Assembly (NCBI GenBank): GCA_036278595.1
Contig: DASUKS010000014.1
Location: 1 to 13,616, forward strand
Origin: JADMII01 sp036278595
Lineage (GTDB): Bacteria > Chloroflexota > Dehalococcoidia > DSTF01 > JACRBR01
Length of the DNA: 13,616 nt
Direction of reading: 5' to 3'
Shown here: positions 7,379 through 13,567 of the stretch, piece by piece
How the letters are laid out: every line of letters begins with the position of its first letter
Numbering within the stretch: position 1 is the first letter of the stretch
Notes under the pieces: model-generated
Databases searched by the model: none
What the model saw: the letters and a program-made list of their open reading frames with translations, nothing else
Told to the model about the DNA's origin: nothing
Program-made: the position numbers and the translations under genes

Positions 7379-7407
7379 TACAGTTCAACGGTTGACAGTT
7401 CATAGTT
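7379..7407. repeat. Heptad array, (G)ACAGTT type
   Basis: Units TACAGTT, CAACGGTT (one base longer), GACAGTT and CATAGTT. It lies between the oxidoreductase stop (7367-7369) and the DinB start (7422). A TTGACA hexamer occurs at 7392-7397, but no -10 box stands at the correct distance. Confidence 0.65.
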
Positions 7408-7421
7408 GAAGGCAGGGACGC

Positions 7422-7898
7422 ATGAGCGACGAACTGAACGAGTACGCGCAGTCGGTCGATGCGCGGTTCGCGCTGCTGCTCGAGACGATCTCGGGCATGA
7501 CGGCGGAGCAACTGAACCGCCGGCCGCCGGTCGAGGGCGCGAACAGCGCCTGGGTGTTGGCGGTGCACGTTGCGGGCAACGCGCGGGCGTGGATCCGTGG
7601 CATCGCGGCCGGGCAGGAGCTGACGCGCGACCGGCCGGGCGAGTTCGCTTCCGGAGGCGACGACGCCTCGCGGCTCACCGTCGAGATCGAACACGAGCGG
7701 GAGCAGGTGATGGCGGCGCTCACCGGGCTCTCGCGCGAGCGGCTCGAAGCGCGCGTCGTGCCATCGAAGGAGCTGTGGGGCGAGCACGAGCCGCGCGAGA
7801 TCACGGTGCGGCGCGCGATCCTGCAGGTGATCGAGCACGCGTCGCTGCACATCGGGCACATCGAGTTGACGCGTGACTGGGTACGCGGCGCGGGGTGA
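7422..7898 (+). CDS. DinB-like family protein
   Basis: 158 residues of DinB fold. ANSAWVLAVHVAGNARAWIRG carries H49 in the expected first metal position. The C-terminal VIEHASLHIGHIELTRDW supplies H139, H143 and possibly H146. With three His ligands in the usual places, this copy looks capable of binding a divalent metal, unlike the DinB gene at 4032. Members are four-helix-bundle proteins; some are thiol S-transferases or maleylpyruvate isomerase-like enzymes, most are uncharacterised. It starts 52 bp after the oxidoreductase gene on the same strand, so the two could share a transcript although a heptad array separates them. A purine-rich GGCAGGGA segment precedes ATG 7422. Confidence 0.85.
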   Translation: MSDELNEYAQSVDARFALLLETISGMTAEQLNRRPPVEGANSAWVLAVHVAGNARAWIRGIAAGQELTRDRPGEFASGGDDASRLTVEIEHEREQVMAALTGLSRERLEARVVPSKELWGEHEPREITVRRAILQVIEHASLHIGHIELTRDWVRGAG

Positions 7899-7909
7899 CC
7901 TCACCGCCG

Positions 7910-7936
7910 CCCCCTCTCCAACCGGTGGAGAGGGGG
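7910..7936. repeat. REP-like palindrome, CCTCTCCA...TGGAGAGG family, copy 2
   Basis: A perfect 11-bp stem, 7910-7920 with 7926-7936, around the loop ACCGG, 11 bases after the DinB stop. It shares its core stem with 3314-3337. It could block or end transcription, but no run of T follows, so it is called a repeat. Confidence 0.68.
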
Positions 7937-8003
7937 AGCGAGTGCGGTTGCACCGAGAATCGCAGTAGTTGCGCTATGATCTCCGAGTGGATCGAACCCC
8001 AAC

Positions 8004-8059
8004 GACCAACGACTACTGCCTGACGACCAGTTACCCGTGACCAGTAACCAGACCACCAC
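8004..8059. repeat. Heptad array, GACCAGT/GACCAAC type, overlapping a start codon
   Basis: In 7-bp register from 8004: GACCAAC, GACTACT, GCCTGAC, GACCAGT, TACCCGT, GACCAGT, AACCAGA, CCACCAC. The array runs across GTG 8037 and into the first codons of the glutaredoxin-like gene. Units are degenerate, but the period is clear for the GAC-starting copies. Confidence 0.6.
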
Positions 8060-8342
8060 CACCGACCACACCGTCGTCCTGTATTCGAGCGGGTTCTGCG
8101 AGTTCTCCGAGATGGTGCGGCTGCACCTCGAGTCGCGCGGCCAGCCGTACACGGAGCGCGACGTCGACGCCGATCCGGAGGCCCGCCAGGCGCTGCTCGA
8201 CATGGGTGCGAGCGGGACGCCGGTGACGGTGATCGATGGCGAGGTGGTGGTCGGCTTCGACGAGGAGTCGATCGACGAGCTGCTTGGGCACACGCCATAC
8301 AACGCGCACGAGGAGCTCGACGGGCCGCTGATCGATGAGTAA
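8037..8342 (+). CDS. Glutaredoxin-like protein, monothiol-type CEFS active site
   Basis: 101 residues. The thioredoxin-like fold runs from VVLYSSGFC (V13-C21) to DELLG. The active site is C21-E-F-S24, a single-cysteine (CxxS) version of the usual CPYC. The cis-proline loop GTPVTVIDGEVVVGFD (T61-P62) and the glutathione-site-like GF are present. Such small proteins (NrdH/YruB-like) reduce disulfides or handle mixed disulfides in the cytoplasm; a single catalytic Cys suggests a monothiol mechanism or an alternative partner. The start is GTG 8037: it is the first ATG/GTG/TTG after the in-frame stop at 7977-7979, and there is no other before the fold begins. No Shine-Dalgarno site is visible, and residues 1-8 come from heptad repeat DNA. 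TAA 8340-8342 directly touches another heptad array. Confidence 0.85.
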   Translation: MTSNQTTTTDHTVVLYSSGFCEFSEMVRLHLESRGQPYTERDVDADPEARQALLDMGASGTPVTVIDGEVVVGFDEESIDELLGHTPYNAHEELDGPLIDE

Positions 8343-8382
8343 GTCAGTTGTCAGTTCACCGTTGTCAGTTCACAGTTCACAG
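8343..8382. repeat. Heptad array, GTCAGTT/CACAGTT type
   Basis: The longest clean CAGTT-class array: GTCAGTT, GTCAGTT, CACCGTT, GTCAGTT, CACAGTT and a partial CACAG. It begins at the base after the glutaredoxin stop codon and fills over half of the gap to the convergent GNAT-like gene (stop at 8417). Confidence 0.8.
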
Positions 8383-8416
8383 GACTTCTGACCTCCGGCC
8401 TTTGACGCCTGCTCTC

Positions 8417-9103
8417 CTACCCCCAACCCTCGGGCGCGTCCGGGGTCCAGGCGATGCCGAGCAGCGAGTCGCCGCGGTCGCGGTTGACGTCGGCAAAGAC
8501 CTGCCACTCTGCCGGGGCGACATCGCCCATGTCGACGACGGGGTAGCCGATCGGCGCGCCGCCGCCTCGGACAGCGAAGGTCTTGGGGTTGAAGTCGCGC
8601 ACGTTGTACGCGCGCGCGATCGCGGCGCCGACCTCCTGCTGCCACGGCGTCGGCGCGACGCCGGGCTTCGGGACGACGCTCGGGTTGCGCGTCATGCCGC
8701 GGAAGCTCGCGGGGTGCGCCATGCGGCCGCAGCCGAGCACGCGCGGCGCCTCGCGGAAGTCGATGCCGCACGCGAGCGAGGCTTTGCGCTCGAGCATGAC
8801 GAACAGGTGCCGGCGACGGTAGGCGCTATCGACGCAGGCGATGCCGGCGAGGTTGACGTGCGTCCCCGGCAGGCGCGGCAGGTCAAGCACGCGATGCTCC
8901 GCGAGCGCGAACGCGACCAGACGGTCGCCGGCGAAGGCGAGCGCGGTCTGCGCCAGCGTCTCGAACGACTTGTCGAGGTAGGCGTGGTTCGCCTGCCGGT
9001 AGCAGGCGGCGAAGAGGTCGTGCATCGCACGGCGGTCGCGCTCGTCGACGCGCGCGGAGTCGACGGTGCGGAAGTCGAGATCAGCGTAAGGGTCGGTGTC
9101 CAT
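8417..9103 (-). CDS. GNAT-like N-acetyltransferase-fold protein
   Basis: 228 residues. The N-terminal half resembles the GNAT core: an early helix (AMHDLFAACYRQANHAYL), the strands RLVAFALAEHRVL and VNLAGIACV, then Y95-R-R-R-H-L-F101. That last segment sits where the acetyl-CoA pyrophosphate loop (R/Q-x-x-G-x-G/A) lies, but with His-Leu in place of Gly residues. The C-terminal part (about 110-228) does not look like standard GNAT and contains Pro/Gly-rich blocks ending in TPDAPEGWG. It may be a divergent acetyltransferase or a non-catalytic member. There is no signal peptide. ATG 9103 lacks a clear ribosome site. It converges with the glutaredoxin gene, with a heptad array between the two 3' ends. 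Confidence 0.72.
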   Translation of the reverse strand: MDTDPYADLDFRTVDSARVDERDRRAMHDLFAACYRQANHAYLDKSFETLAQTALAFAGDRLVAFALAEHRVLDLPRLPGTHVNLAGIACVDSAYRRRHLFVMLERKASLACGIDFREAPRVLGCGRMAHPASFRGMTRNPSVVPKPGVAPTPWQQEVGAAIARAYNVRDFNPKTFAVRGGGAPIGYPVVDMGDVAPAEWQVFADVNRDRGDSLLGIAWTPDAPEGWG

Positions 9104-9160
9104 CTGTGCGGAAGTATGGGTGGGCTATCGGCCGGTGTCATCTCCGCTTTGCCGGGACGT

Positions 9161-9181
9161 TGGAAGCTGGAGGCGGGAGGG
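9161..9181. repeat. Short heptad array, TGGAAGC type
   Basis: TGGAAGC, TGGAGGC and GGGAGGG in 7-bp register, in the 155-bp spacer between the GNAT-like start and the methyltransferase stop. Short and degenerate; accepted only because of the shared period. Confidence 0.4.
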
Positions 9182-9195
9182 CGCATCGACGGAAA

Positions 9196-9217
9196 GGGCG
9201 GGCACGCAGGCCCGCCC
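9196..9217 (-). terminator. GC-rich hairpin, candidate terminator for the methyltransferase genes
   Basis: A perfect 8-bp stem GGGCGGGC/GCCCGCCC (9196-9203 with 9210-9217) around a 6-base loop. It lies 41 bases past the stop of the minus-strand methyltransferase. Read on that strand the stem is followed by only three T residues, so termination would be weak. It may equally be a REP-like element. Confidence 0.45.
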
Positions 9218-9258
9218 CTACCGCGATCGGTGCACGGCGCGAGTGCGTTCGGCGCGCC

Positions 9259-10002
9259 TTACCTCGTCCAGACGGAGACGATGCGATCGCTGTTGGACAT
9301 CGGGCGGCCGCGCCAGGGGGCGACGCCCCAGCCGAGCCAGCGCTCGCGCAGGCGGAGGCCGGCGATGCGGGCCATCAGGTCCATCTCGGCCGGCCAGCAG
9401 TAGCGCTGGACGACCGGGCTCATCTGAATTCCCTTCTCGGACAACGAGACGTGGTTTTCCTCGATCACCTGGTTGACCGGGTCGTGGCGCAGCAGGTCGA
9501 TCATCACGCTGTCGACGTTGACCTCCTGCGCCTGCGCGTACTGCCCTTCCTCCATCCGCCAGAGGAAGTCCGGGACCATCGTTTCGAGCACGAACGCGCC
9601 GTCTTCGGTGAGATGCACCGCGACGTTCTGGAAGCAGCGCACCTCGTCGTCCTGGGTCAGCAGGTTGAAGAAGCTGTTGCCTCCGGAATAGATCAGCCGG
9701 TACGAGCCCTCGACGGGTACGTCCGCCATGTCGCCGATCGTTACTGTGATCGCATCGCCGCCGGGCTTCGTCCGTAACAGCTCGACGACGTGCGTCGAGA
9801 CGTCGACGCCGTCGACGCGGATGCCGGTCGCGGCGAGCGGGAGCGCGATGCGTCCGGTGCCGATCGCAAGCTCGAGCGCAGGGCCGTCGCCCGCCCAAGC
9901 GCGCAGGAACGCGACGGCCTGCTCTTCGTCGCCGCGGCGGAAGGCGTTCAGCATCGCGGCGCCTCTCTCGTCAAACGTCATTGCTGGCTTGTAGCCCTTC
10001 AA
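9259..10002 (-). CDS. Class I SAM-dependent methyltransferase, tandem copy A
   Basis: 247 residues. The Rossmann-type SAM site is clear: motif I ALELAIGTGR (E44, G48, G50), the acidic residue after strand 2 (D67 in VDGVDVS), then GDMADVPVEG as the loop near the adenine. The substrate region (SFFNLLTQDDEVRCF, then FVLETMVPDF) is typical of small-molecule methyltransferases; the substrate is unknown. It is roughly 60 percent identical by eye to the gene at 10081. The start is TTG 10002: GAGG stands 6 nt upstream, and the same GAGG-TTG-AAG-GGC-TAC arrangement is conserved before the paralogue, which has no ATG nearby. ATG 9981 is the fallback start. The gap to the paralogue upstream is 78 bp, so co-transcription is likely. 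Confidence 0.88.
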   Translation of the reverse strand: MKGYKPAMTFDERGAAMLNAFRRGDEEQAVAFLRAWAGDGPALELAIGTGRIALPLAATGIRVDGVDVSTHVVELLRTKPGGDAITVTIGDMADVPVEGSYRLIYSGGNSFFNLLTQDDEVRCFQNVAVHLTEDGAFVLETMVPDFLWRMEEGQYAQAQEVNVDSVMIDLLRHDPVNQVIEENHVSLSEKGIQMSPVVQRYCWPAEMDLMARIAGLRLRERWLGWGVAPWRGRPMSNSDRIVSVWTR

Positions 10003-10053
10003 ACGTAACCTCGAATCAAACGCCCGCGGCGCAGCGGGGCGCCGGCAGGCAAG
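9993..10053. repeat. Direct repeat A: start region and leader of methyltransferase copy A
   Basis: 9993-10021 is identical over 29 bp to 10800-10828. After a 2-base gap, further shared blocks (CGCCCGCGGCGC, and CGGCAGGCAAG at 10043-10053) continue upstream. It covers the TTG start, the GAGG ribosome site and adjacent leader, so the duplication took regulatory DNA along with the gene. Confidence 0.8.
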
Positions 10054-10080
10054 AACGGAACAATTGCGTGGGTACGACGG

Positions 10081-10809
10081 TCAGCGTCCATAGACCGAGA
10101 CCACCGTCCTGCTCGACGATGTCCATGCGGTGCCGTCCCAGTCGCCGTAACGCTCACGCAGGCGCAGGCCGGCGATGCGCGCCATGAGGTCGAGCTCGGA
10201 CGGCCAGGTAGCGCGCTGCATAACCGGGTAGAACTTTGCGCCGGCCGCGGAGATCCGTACGTGGTTCTCATCGAGCATCTGCGTCGCGGGGTCGTAACGC
10301 AACACGTCGATTCCGACGCGATCGACGCCGACGTGCTCGGCGCGCACGTATTGATTCTCTTGCATTCCCACCAATTCCGACGGCGAGCCCATCTCGATGA
10401 CGAACACGCCGTCCGGCGCGAGGCGCTTCGCGACGTTCTCGAAGCACCGACCCTGATCATCGACCTTCAGCATGTTGCTGAACGAATTCCAGACGTAGAT
10501 CAGACGGTACTCGCCGCTTACGGGGACGTCGGCCATGTCGCCGACCGTGGCGTCGATCCGATCGCCGCCCGGTTTCGTGCGCATCTGCCCGATGACGTGC
10601 GGAGAGATGTCGATGCCATCGACGCGGATGCCGGTAGCGGCGAGCGGGAGGGCGATGCGGCCCGTGCCGATGGCAAGCTCGAGCGCGGGGCCTTCGCCTG
10701 CCCACGCCCGCAGGAACGCCACCGCGTGCTCTTCGTCGCCCAGGGTGACATCGCGCATCCGTCGCGCGACCGACGCGTCAAAACTCAACGGGGTTGTATA
10801 GCCCTTCAA
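10081..10809 (-). CDS. Class I SAM-dependent methyltransferase, tandem copy B
   Basis: 242 residues, paralogue of the gene at 9259 with the same motif positions: ALELAIGTGR (E44, G48, G50), D67 in VDGIDIS and GDMADVPVSG. Residues 29-66 are nearly identical between the copies. The segments following GDMADVP (YVWNSFSNMLKVDDQ, MGSPSELVGMQENQYVRAE) and the C-terminus (DWDGTAWTSSSRTVVSVYGR) diverge, which suggests a conserved SAM core with different substrate specificity. The start is TTG 10809 with GAGG 6 nt upstream; the next in-frame ATG is at residue 18. A mini-ORF and inverted repeats lie 130-170 bp upstream. It is probably the first gene of a two-gene transcript. Confidence 0.88.
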   Translation of the reverse strand: MKGYTTPLSFDASVARRMRDVTLGDEEHAVAFLRAWAGEGPALELAIGTGRIALPLAATGIRVDGIDISPHVIGQMRTKPGGDRIDATVGDMADVPVSGEYRLIYVWNSFSNMLKVDDQGRCFENVAKRLAPDGVFVIEMGSPSELVGMQENQYVRAEHVGVDRVGIDVLRYDPATQMLDENHVRISAAGAKFYPVMQRATWPSELDLMARIAGLRLRERYGDWDGTAWTSSSRTVVSVYGR

Positions 10810-10862
10810 ACGTAACCTCGAATCAAACTTCGCCCGCGGCGCGACGATGCGCGGCAGGCAAG
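10800..10862. repeat. Direct repeat B: start region and leader of methyltransferase copy B
   Basis: Partner of 9993-10053. The first 29 bases are identical, then two extra T residues, then matching CGCCCGCGGCGC and CGGCAGGCAAG blocks (10852-10862). Similarity fades further upstream. Confidence 0.8.
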
Positions 10863-10889
10863 CACTGAACGATGTGTCGAACGTGTGGA

Positions 10890-10961
10890 TCCGGTCCGCG
10901 CCGCGAGGCGGAAGTGCGGGCAGGCCGGCGGTCCGGGGACGCTAGGCGAGCGCGGACCGGA
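10890..10961 (-). promoter_or_regulatory. Competing inverted repeats in the methyltransferase leader
   Basis: 10890-10901 is perfectly complementary to 10950-10961 (12 bp, TCCGGTCCGCGC type). A second segment, 10929-10935, can instead pair with 10953-10959 (7 bp). Both use the same arm, so the two hairpins exclude each other. The shared arm overlaps the mini-ORF at 10942-10977. The shape recalls a transcription attenuator, but in GC-rich DNA such pairs also arise by chance and no T-tract follows. Confidence 0.35.
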
Positions 10962-10977
10962 GCGAGCGTGACGTCAT
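10942..10977 (-). CDS. Candidate 11-residue leader peptide ORF
   Basis: ATG 10977 is preceded by a consensus AGGAGG (10986-10991) at 8 nt spacing, the best Shine-Dalgarno site in the window. The frame encodes MTSRSLRSALA and stops at TAG 10942-10944. The product contains three Ser, two Arg and two Leu with no striking run of one amino acid. It lies 132 bp upstream of methyltransferase copy B on the same strand and overlaps one arm of the inverted repeats. It could be a leader peptide, or the first codons of a decayed gene. Nothing identifies a function. Confidence 0.35.
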   Translation of the reverse strand: MTSRSLRSALA

Positions 10978-10985
10978 GTTTGTGA

Positions 10986-11015
10986 CCTCCTCGCTGTGGT
11001 GTGGTGAATGTAGCA
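10986..11015 (-). promoter_or_regulatory. Possible extended -10 promoter plus Shine-Dalgarno for the leader ORF
   Basis: On the minus strand TGCTACATT (11015 to 11007) fits an extended -10 (TG, one base, TACATT), 29 bases before ATG 10977, with AGGAGG at 10991-10986 between them. No good -35 is seen. This lies in the 395-bp divergent region 10810-11204, which otherwise holds the leader repeats described here and the hairpin array at 11054. Confidence 0.35.
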
Positions 11016-11053
11016 CAGCGGCGTGAACGCCCGGAAGGCGCGGCTGACGGAGC

Positions 11054-11129
11054 GAAGATGGAAGATGGAGGATGGAAGATGGAAGATGGAAGGCGGCCGT
11101 CCATCTTCCATCCTCTATCCTCCGTCTTC
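11054..11129. repeat. GAAGATG heptad array and its inverted copy, forming a long hairpin
   Basis: The left arm is five tandem heptads (GAAGATG, GAAGATG, GAGGATG, GAAGATG, GAAGATG). After a GC-rich centre, the right arm is CCATCTT, CCATCCT, CTATCCT, CCGTCTT. Bases 11061-11090 pair with 11100-11129: 30 positions, one A-C mismatch (11077/11113) and two G-U-type wobbles, loop 11091-11099. It ends 75 bases before the arylsulfatase start and could lie in that gene's 5' leader, if transcription begins upstream. No T-tract follows. Confidence 0.82.
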
Positions 11130-11204
11130 GCGCGCATTGATCGACGCGCCTCCGCGCACGATGATGGAGCCCTGCAACGGACATACGCGAGGGGAGAGAC
11201 ACGC

Positions 11205-13502
11205 ATGCCGGAGTTCAGGGGCGTGATCGGCCGGACGGTCGAGGAGTCGCAGCCGTGGTGGCCGGAGCCGGTGCGGGCGCGCGAGGGTGCGCCGAACGTG
11301 CTCTACATCGTGCTGGACGACGTCGGGTACGGGCAGTTGTCGCCGTTCGGCGGGCTCTGCGAGACGCCGAACCTCGACCGGCTGGCGTCGAACGGCCTTC
11401 GCTACACGAACTTCCACACGACGGCGCTCTGCTCGCCGACGCGCACGTGTCTGCTCACCGGCCGCAACCACCACTCCAACGGCATGGCGACGATCGTCGA
11501 GAACGCGAGCGGCTTCCCCGGCTACAACGGCGTGATCCCGTTCGAGAACGGCTTTCTGTCGGAGATGCTGACGCCGCACGGCTACGCGGCGTACGCCGTC
11601 GGCAAGTGGCACCTGACGCCGCACGAGGAGATGAACCTGGCGGCGCCGCGGCATCGCTGGCCGCTGGGACGCGGCTTCGAGCGCTTCTACGGCTTCCTCG
11701 GCGGCGACACGAACCAGTGGAATCCGGACCTGGTCGAGGACAACCACCACATCGATCAGCCGAAGCAGCCGGAGGACGGGTACCACCTGACTGAGGACCT
11801 GGCGGACCGCGCGATCGAGTTCGTGACTGACCTTCGCAACGTGACGCCGGAGAAGCCGTTCTTCCTCTACTTCTGCACCGGCGCCTGCCACGCGCCGCAT
11901 CACGCGCCGAAGGAGTGGATCGAGCAGTACCGCGGCAAGTTCGACATGGGCTGGGATCGTGCGCGTGAGGTGATCTTCGAGCGGCAGAAGGAGATGGGCA
12001 TCCTGCCGCCCGGTACCGACCTGACCGAACGGCCGCACTGGATCCCGGCGTGGGACAGCCTGGACGACGACGCGAAGCGGCTGTACGCACGGATGATGGA
12101 GGTGTATGCCGGCTTCGCCTCTCACACCGACCACCACATCGGCCGGCTGCTCGACTTCCTCGAGACGATCGGCGAGCTGGAGAACACGATCACGGTCGTG
12201 ATCAGCGACAACGGCGCCAGCGCGGAGGGCGGGCCGCACGGCTCGCTCAACGAGGCGAAGTTCTTCAACCGCGTGCCGGAGACGGTCGAGGAGATCCTGC
12301 CGCGCATCGACGAGCTGGGCGGGCCGCGCGCGTTCAACCACTACCCCTTCGGCTGGACCTGGGCCGGCAACACGCCGTTTCAGCGCTGGAAGCGAGAGGT
12401 GCACGAGGGCGGCGTGGCGGACCCGTGCATCGTCCACTGGCCGAAGGGGATCGCCGCGAAGGACGAGCTGCGCGGCCAGTACGTGCACGCGGTCGATATC
12501 ACACCGACGGTGCTCGAGCTGCTGCAAATGGAGCCGCCTGCCGCCATCAAGGGCGTCACGCAGTCGCGCATCGAAGGCATCAGCTTCGCGCAGACGCTCA
12601 ACGACAGCGACGCCGCTTCGAAGCACGAGACGCAGTACTACGAGATGCTCGGCAACCGCGCGGTCTACCATCGCGGCTGGAAGGCCGCGACGTACCACGG
12701 TACCGAGGGGATGATCTACGACGGCGTGACCGATCCGTCGCGGCCGTTCGACGAGGACCGCTGGGAGCTGTACCACGTCGCCGAGGACTTTTCAGAGGCC
12801 CACGACCTGGCAGACGAGTACCCGGAGAAGCTGCGTGAGCTGCAGTCCGTCTGGTGGGCGGAAGCCGGGCGCTACAACGTACTGCCGCTCGACGCGCGGA
12901 GCATCGGACGCGCGCTCGGGCGGCCGCGGCCCGGGGCGTCGCGCAAGCGCTTCGTGTACTACCCGGGCGGCGCGCCGATCGAAGGCGTGGCGGCGGTGAA
13001 CGTGCGCAACCGCTCGCACTCGATCTCGGCGGACGTCGTGATCCCGGAGGGTGGCGCGGACGGCGTGCTGGTCGCGGACGGTGGGCGCTTCGGCGGCTAT
13101 TCGCTCTACATCAAGGACGGGACCCTCACCTACGCCTACAACTTTCTCGGCGGCGACCGCTGGTACGTGCGAGCGGACGTGCACATCCCGCCGGGGCGGC
13201 ACATGATCCAGTGCACGTTCGAGAAGACGGGACCGCAGCCGTTCGGGGCCGGCGGCGTCGTGCGGCTGTTCGTCGATGGCACGGAGGTCGGCGACGGCGA
13301 GCTGCCGCGCACGGTGCCGTTCGTGTATGGGCTCGGGTCGGGGTTCTCGGTCGGCTGCGACAACGGTGCGCCGGTGACGGACGAGTACCGGTCGCCGTTC
13401 GCGTTCACCGGTACGCTGCGCCGGCTGGTCGTCGACGTCAGCGGCCCGGAGCCGCCGCGGGACCTGGTGCAGGAAGCGGCCATCGAGATGGCGCGGCAGT
13501 GA
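11205..13502 (+). CDS. Arylsulfatase (type I, formylglycine-dependent), cytosolic type
   Basis: 765 residues, close in length and motif order to mycobacterial AtsA/AtsD-type arylsulfatases. The core has VLDDVGYG (D38, D39 metal ligands), C76-S-P-T-R80-TCLLTGR (the CxPxR formylglycine signature), GKWHL (K134, H136), GACHAPHH (H229), SDNG (D335, N336) and K396 in FQRWK. All residues expected for calcium binding and sulfate ester hydrolysis are present. Residues about 581-755 form a separate beta-rich C-terminal domain (VRLFVDGTEVGDGEL, FAFTGTLRRLVVDVSG) resembling a LamG/jelly-roll fold. There is no signal peptide, so a cytoplasmic location is expected. ATG 11205 is chosen because GGGGAGAG lies just upstream and the protein then begins MPEFRGVIG, as in the family. 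No sulfatase-maturating enzyme is in the window. The physiological sulfate ester is unknown. Confidence 0.95.
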   Translation: MPEFRGVIGRTVEESQPWWPEPVRAREGAPNVLYIVLDDVGYGQLSPFGGLCETPNLDRLASNGLRYTNFHTTALCSPTRTCLLTGRNHHSNGMATIVENASGFPGYNGVIPFENGFLSEMLTPHGYAAYAVGKWHLTPHEEMNLAAPRHRWPLGRGFERFYGFLGGDTNQWNPDLVEDNHHIDQPKQPEDGYHLTEDLADRAIEFVTDLRNVTPEKPFFLYFCTGACHAPHHAPKEWIEQYRGKFDMGWDRAREVIFERQKEMGILPPGTDLTERPHWIPAWDSLDDDAKRLYARMMEVYAGFASHTDHHIGRLLDFLETIGELENTITVVISDNGASAEGGPHGSLNEAKFFNRVPETVEEILPRIDELGGPRAFNHYPFGWTWAGNTPFQRWKREVHEGGVADPCIVHWPKGIAAKDELRGQYVHAVDITPTVLELLQMEPPAAIKGVTQSRIEGISFAQTLNDSDAASKHETQYYEMLGNRAVYHRGWKAATYHGTEGMIYDGVTDPSRPFDEDRWELYHVAEDFSEAHDLADEYPEKLRELQSVWWAEAGRYNVLPLDARSIGRALGRPRPGASRKRFVYYPGGAPIEGVAAVNVRNRSHSISADVVIPEGGADGVLVADGGRFGGYSLYIKDGTLTYAYNFLGGDRWYVRADVHIPPGRHMIQCTFEKTGPQPFGAGGVVRLFVDGTEVGDGELPRTVPFVYGLGSGFSVGCDNGAPVTDEYRSPFAFTGTLRRLVVDVSGPEPPRDLVQEAAIEMARQ

Positions 13503-13531
13503 GTTCACCGTTCACAGTTGACAGTTCACAG
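13502..13531. repeat. Heptad array, AGTTCAC type, overlapping a stop codon
   Basis: Units AGTTCAC, CGTTCAC, AGTTGAC and AGTTCAC plus AG. The first base is the last base of the arylsulfatase TGA (13500-13502). Confidence 0.78.
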
Positions 13532-13567
13532 CCGGGCCGTCTTGAGCGAGCGGCCGCGGTAGTCCGG

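Noticed and set aside
4032..7898. The two DinB-fold genes as a recent duplication
   Set aside because: Apart from the fold and short motifs the sequences are dissimilar, in lengths (177 and 158) and in middle regions; they are separate family members.
11054..11129. The long hairpin as a Rho-independent terminator
   Set aside because: Neither side of the stem is followed by a run of T on the transcript strand.
96..12776. Long open frames antisense to the real genes, such as 96-1184 plus, 2263-3441 plus, 4391-5635 plus, 5630-7162 minus and 11115-12776 minus
   Set aside because: Their products are Arg/Ala/Val/Asp-rich without recognisable motifs, and the opposite frames encode clear protein families; GC-rich coding DNA produces such shadows.
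7392..13523. TTGACA hexamers inside heptad arrays (7392-7397, 13518-13523) as -35 promoter boxes
   Set aside because: No -10-like hexamer lies 16-18 bp downstream of either; the match follows from the repeat unit.
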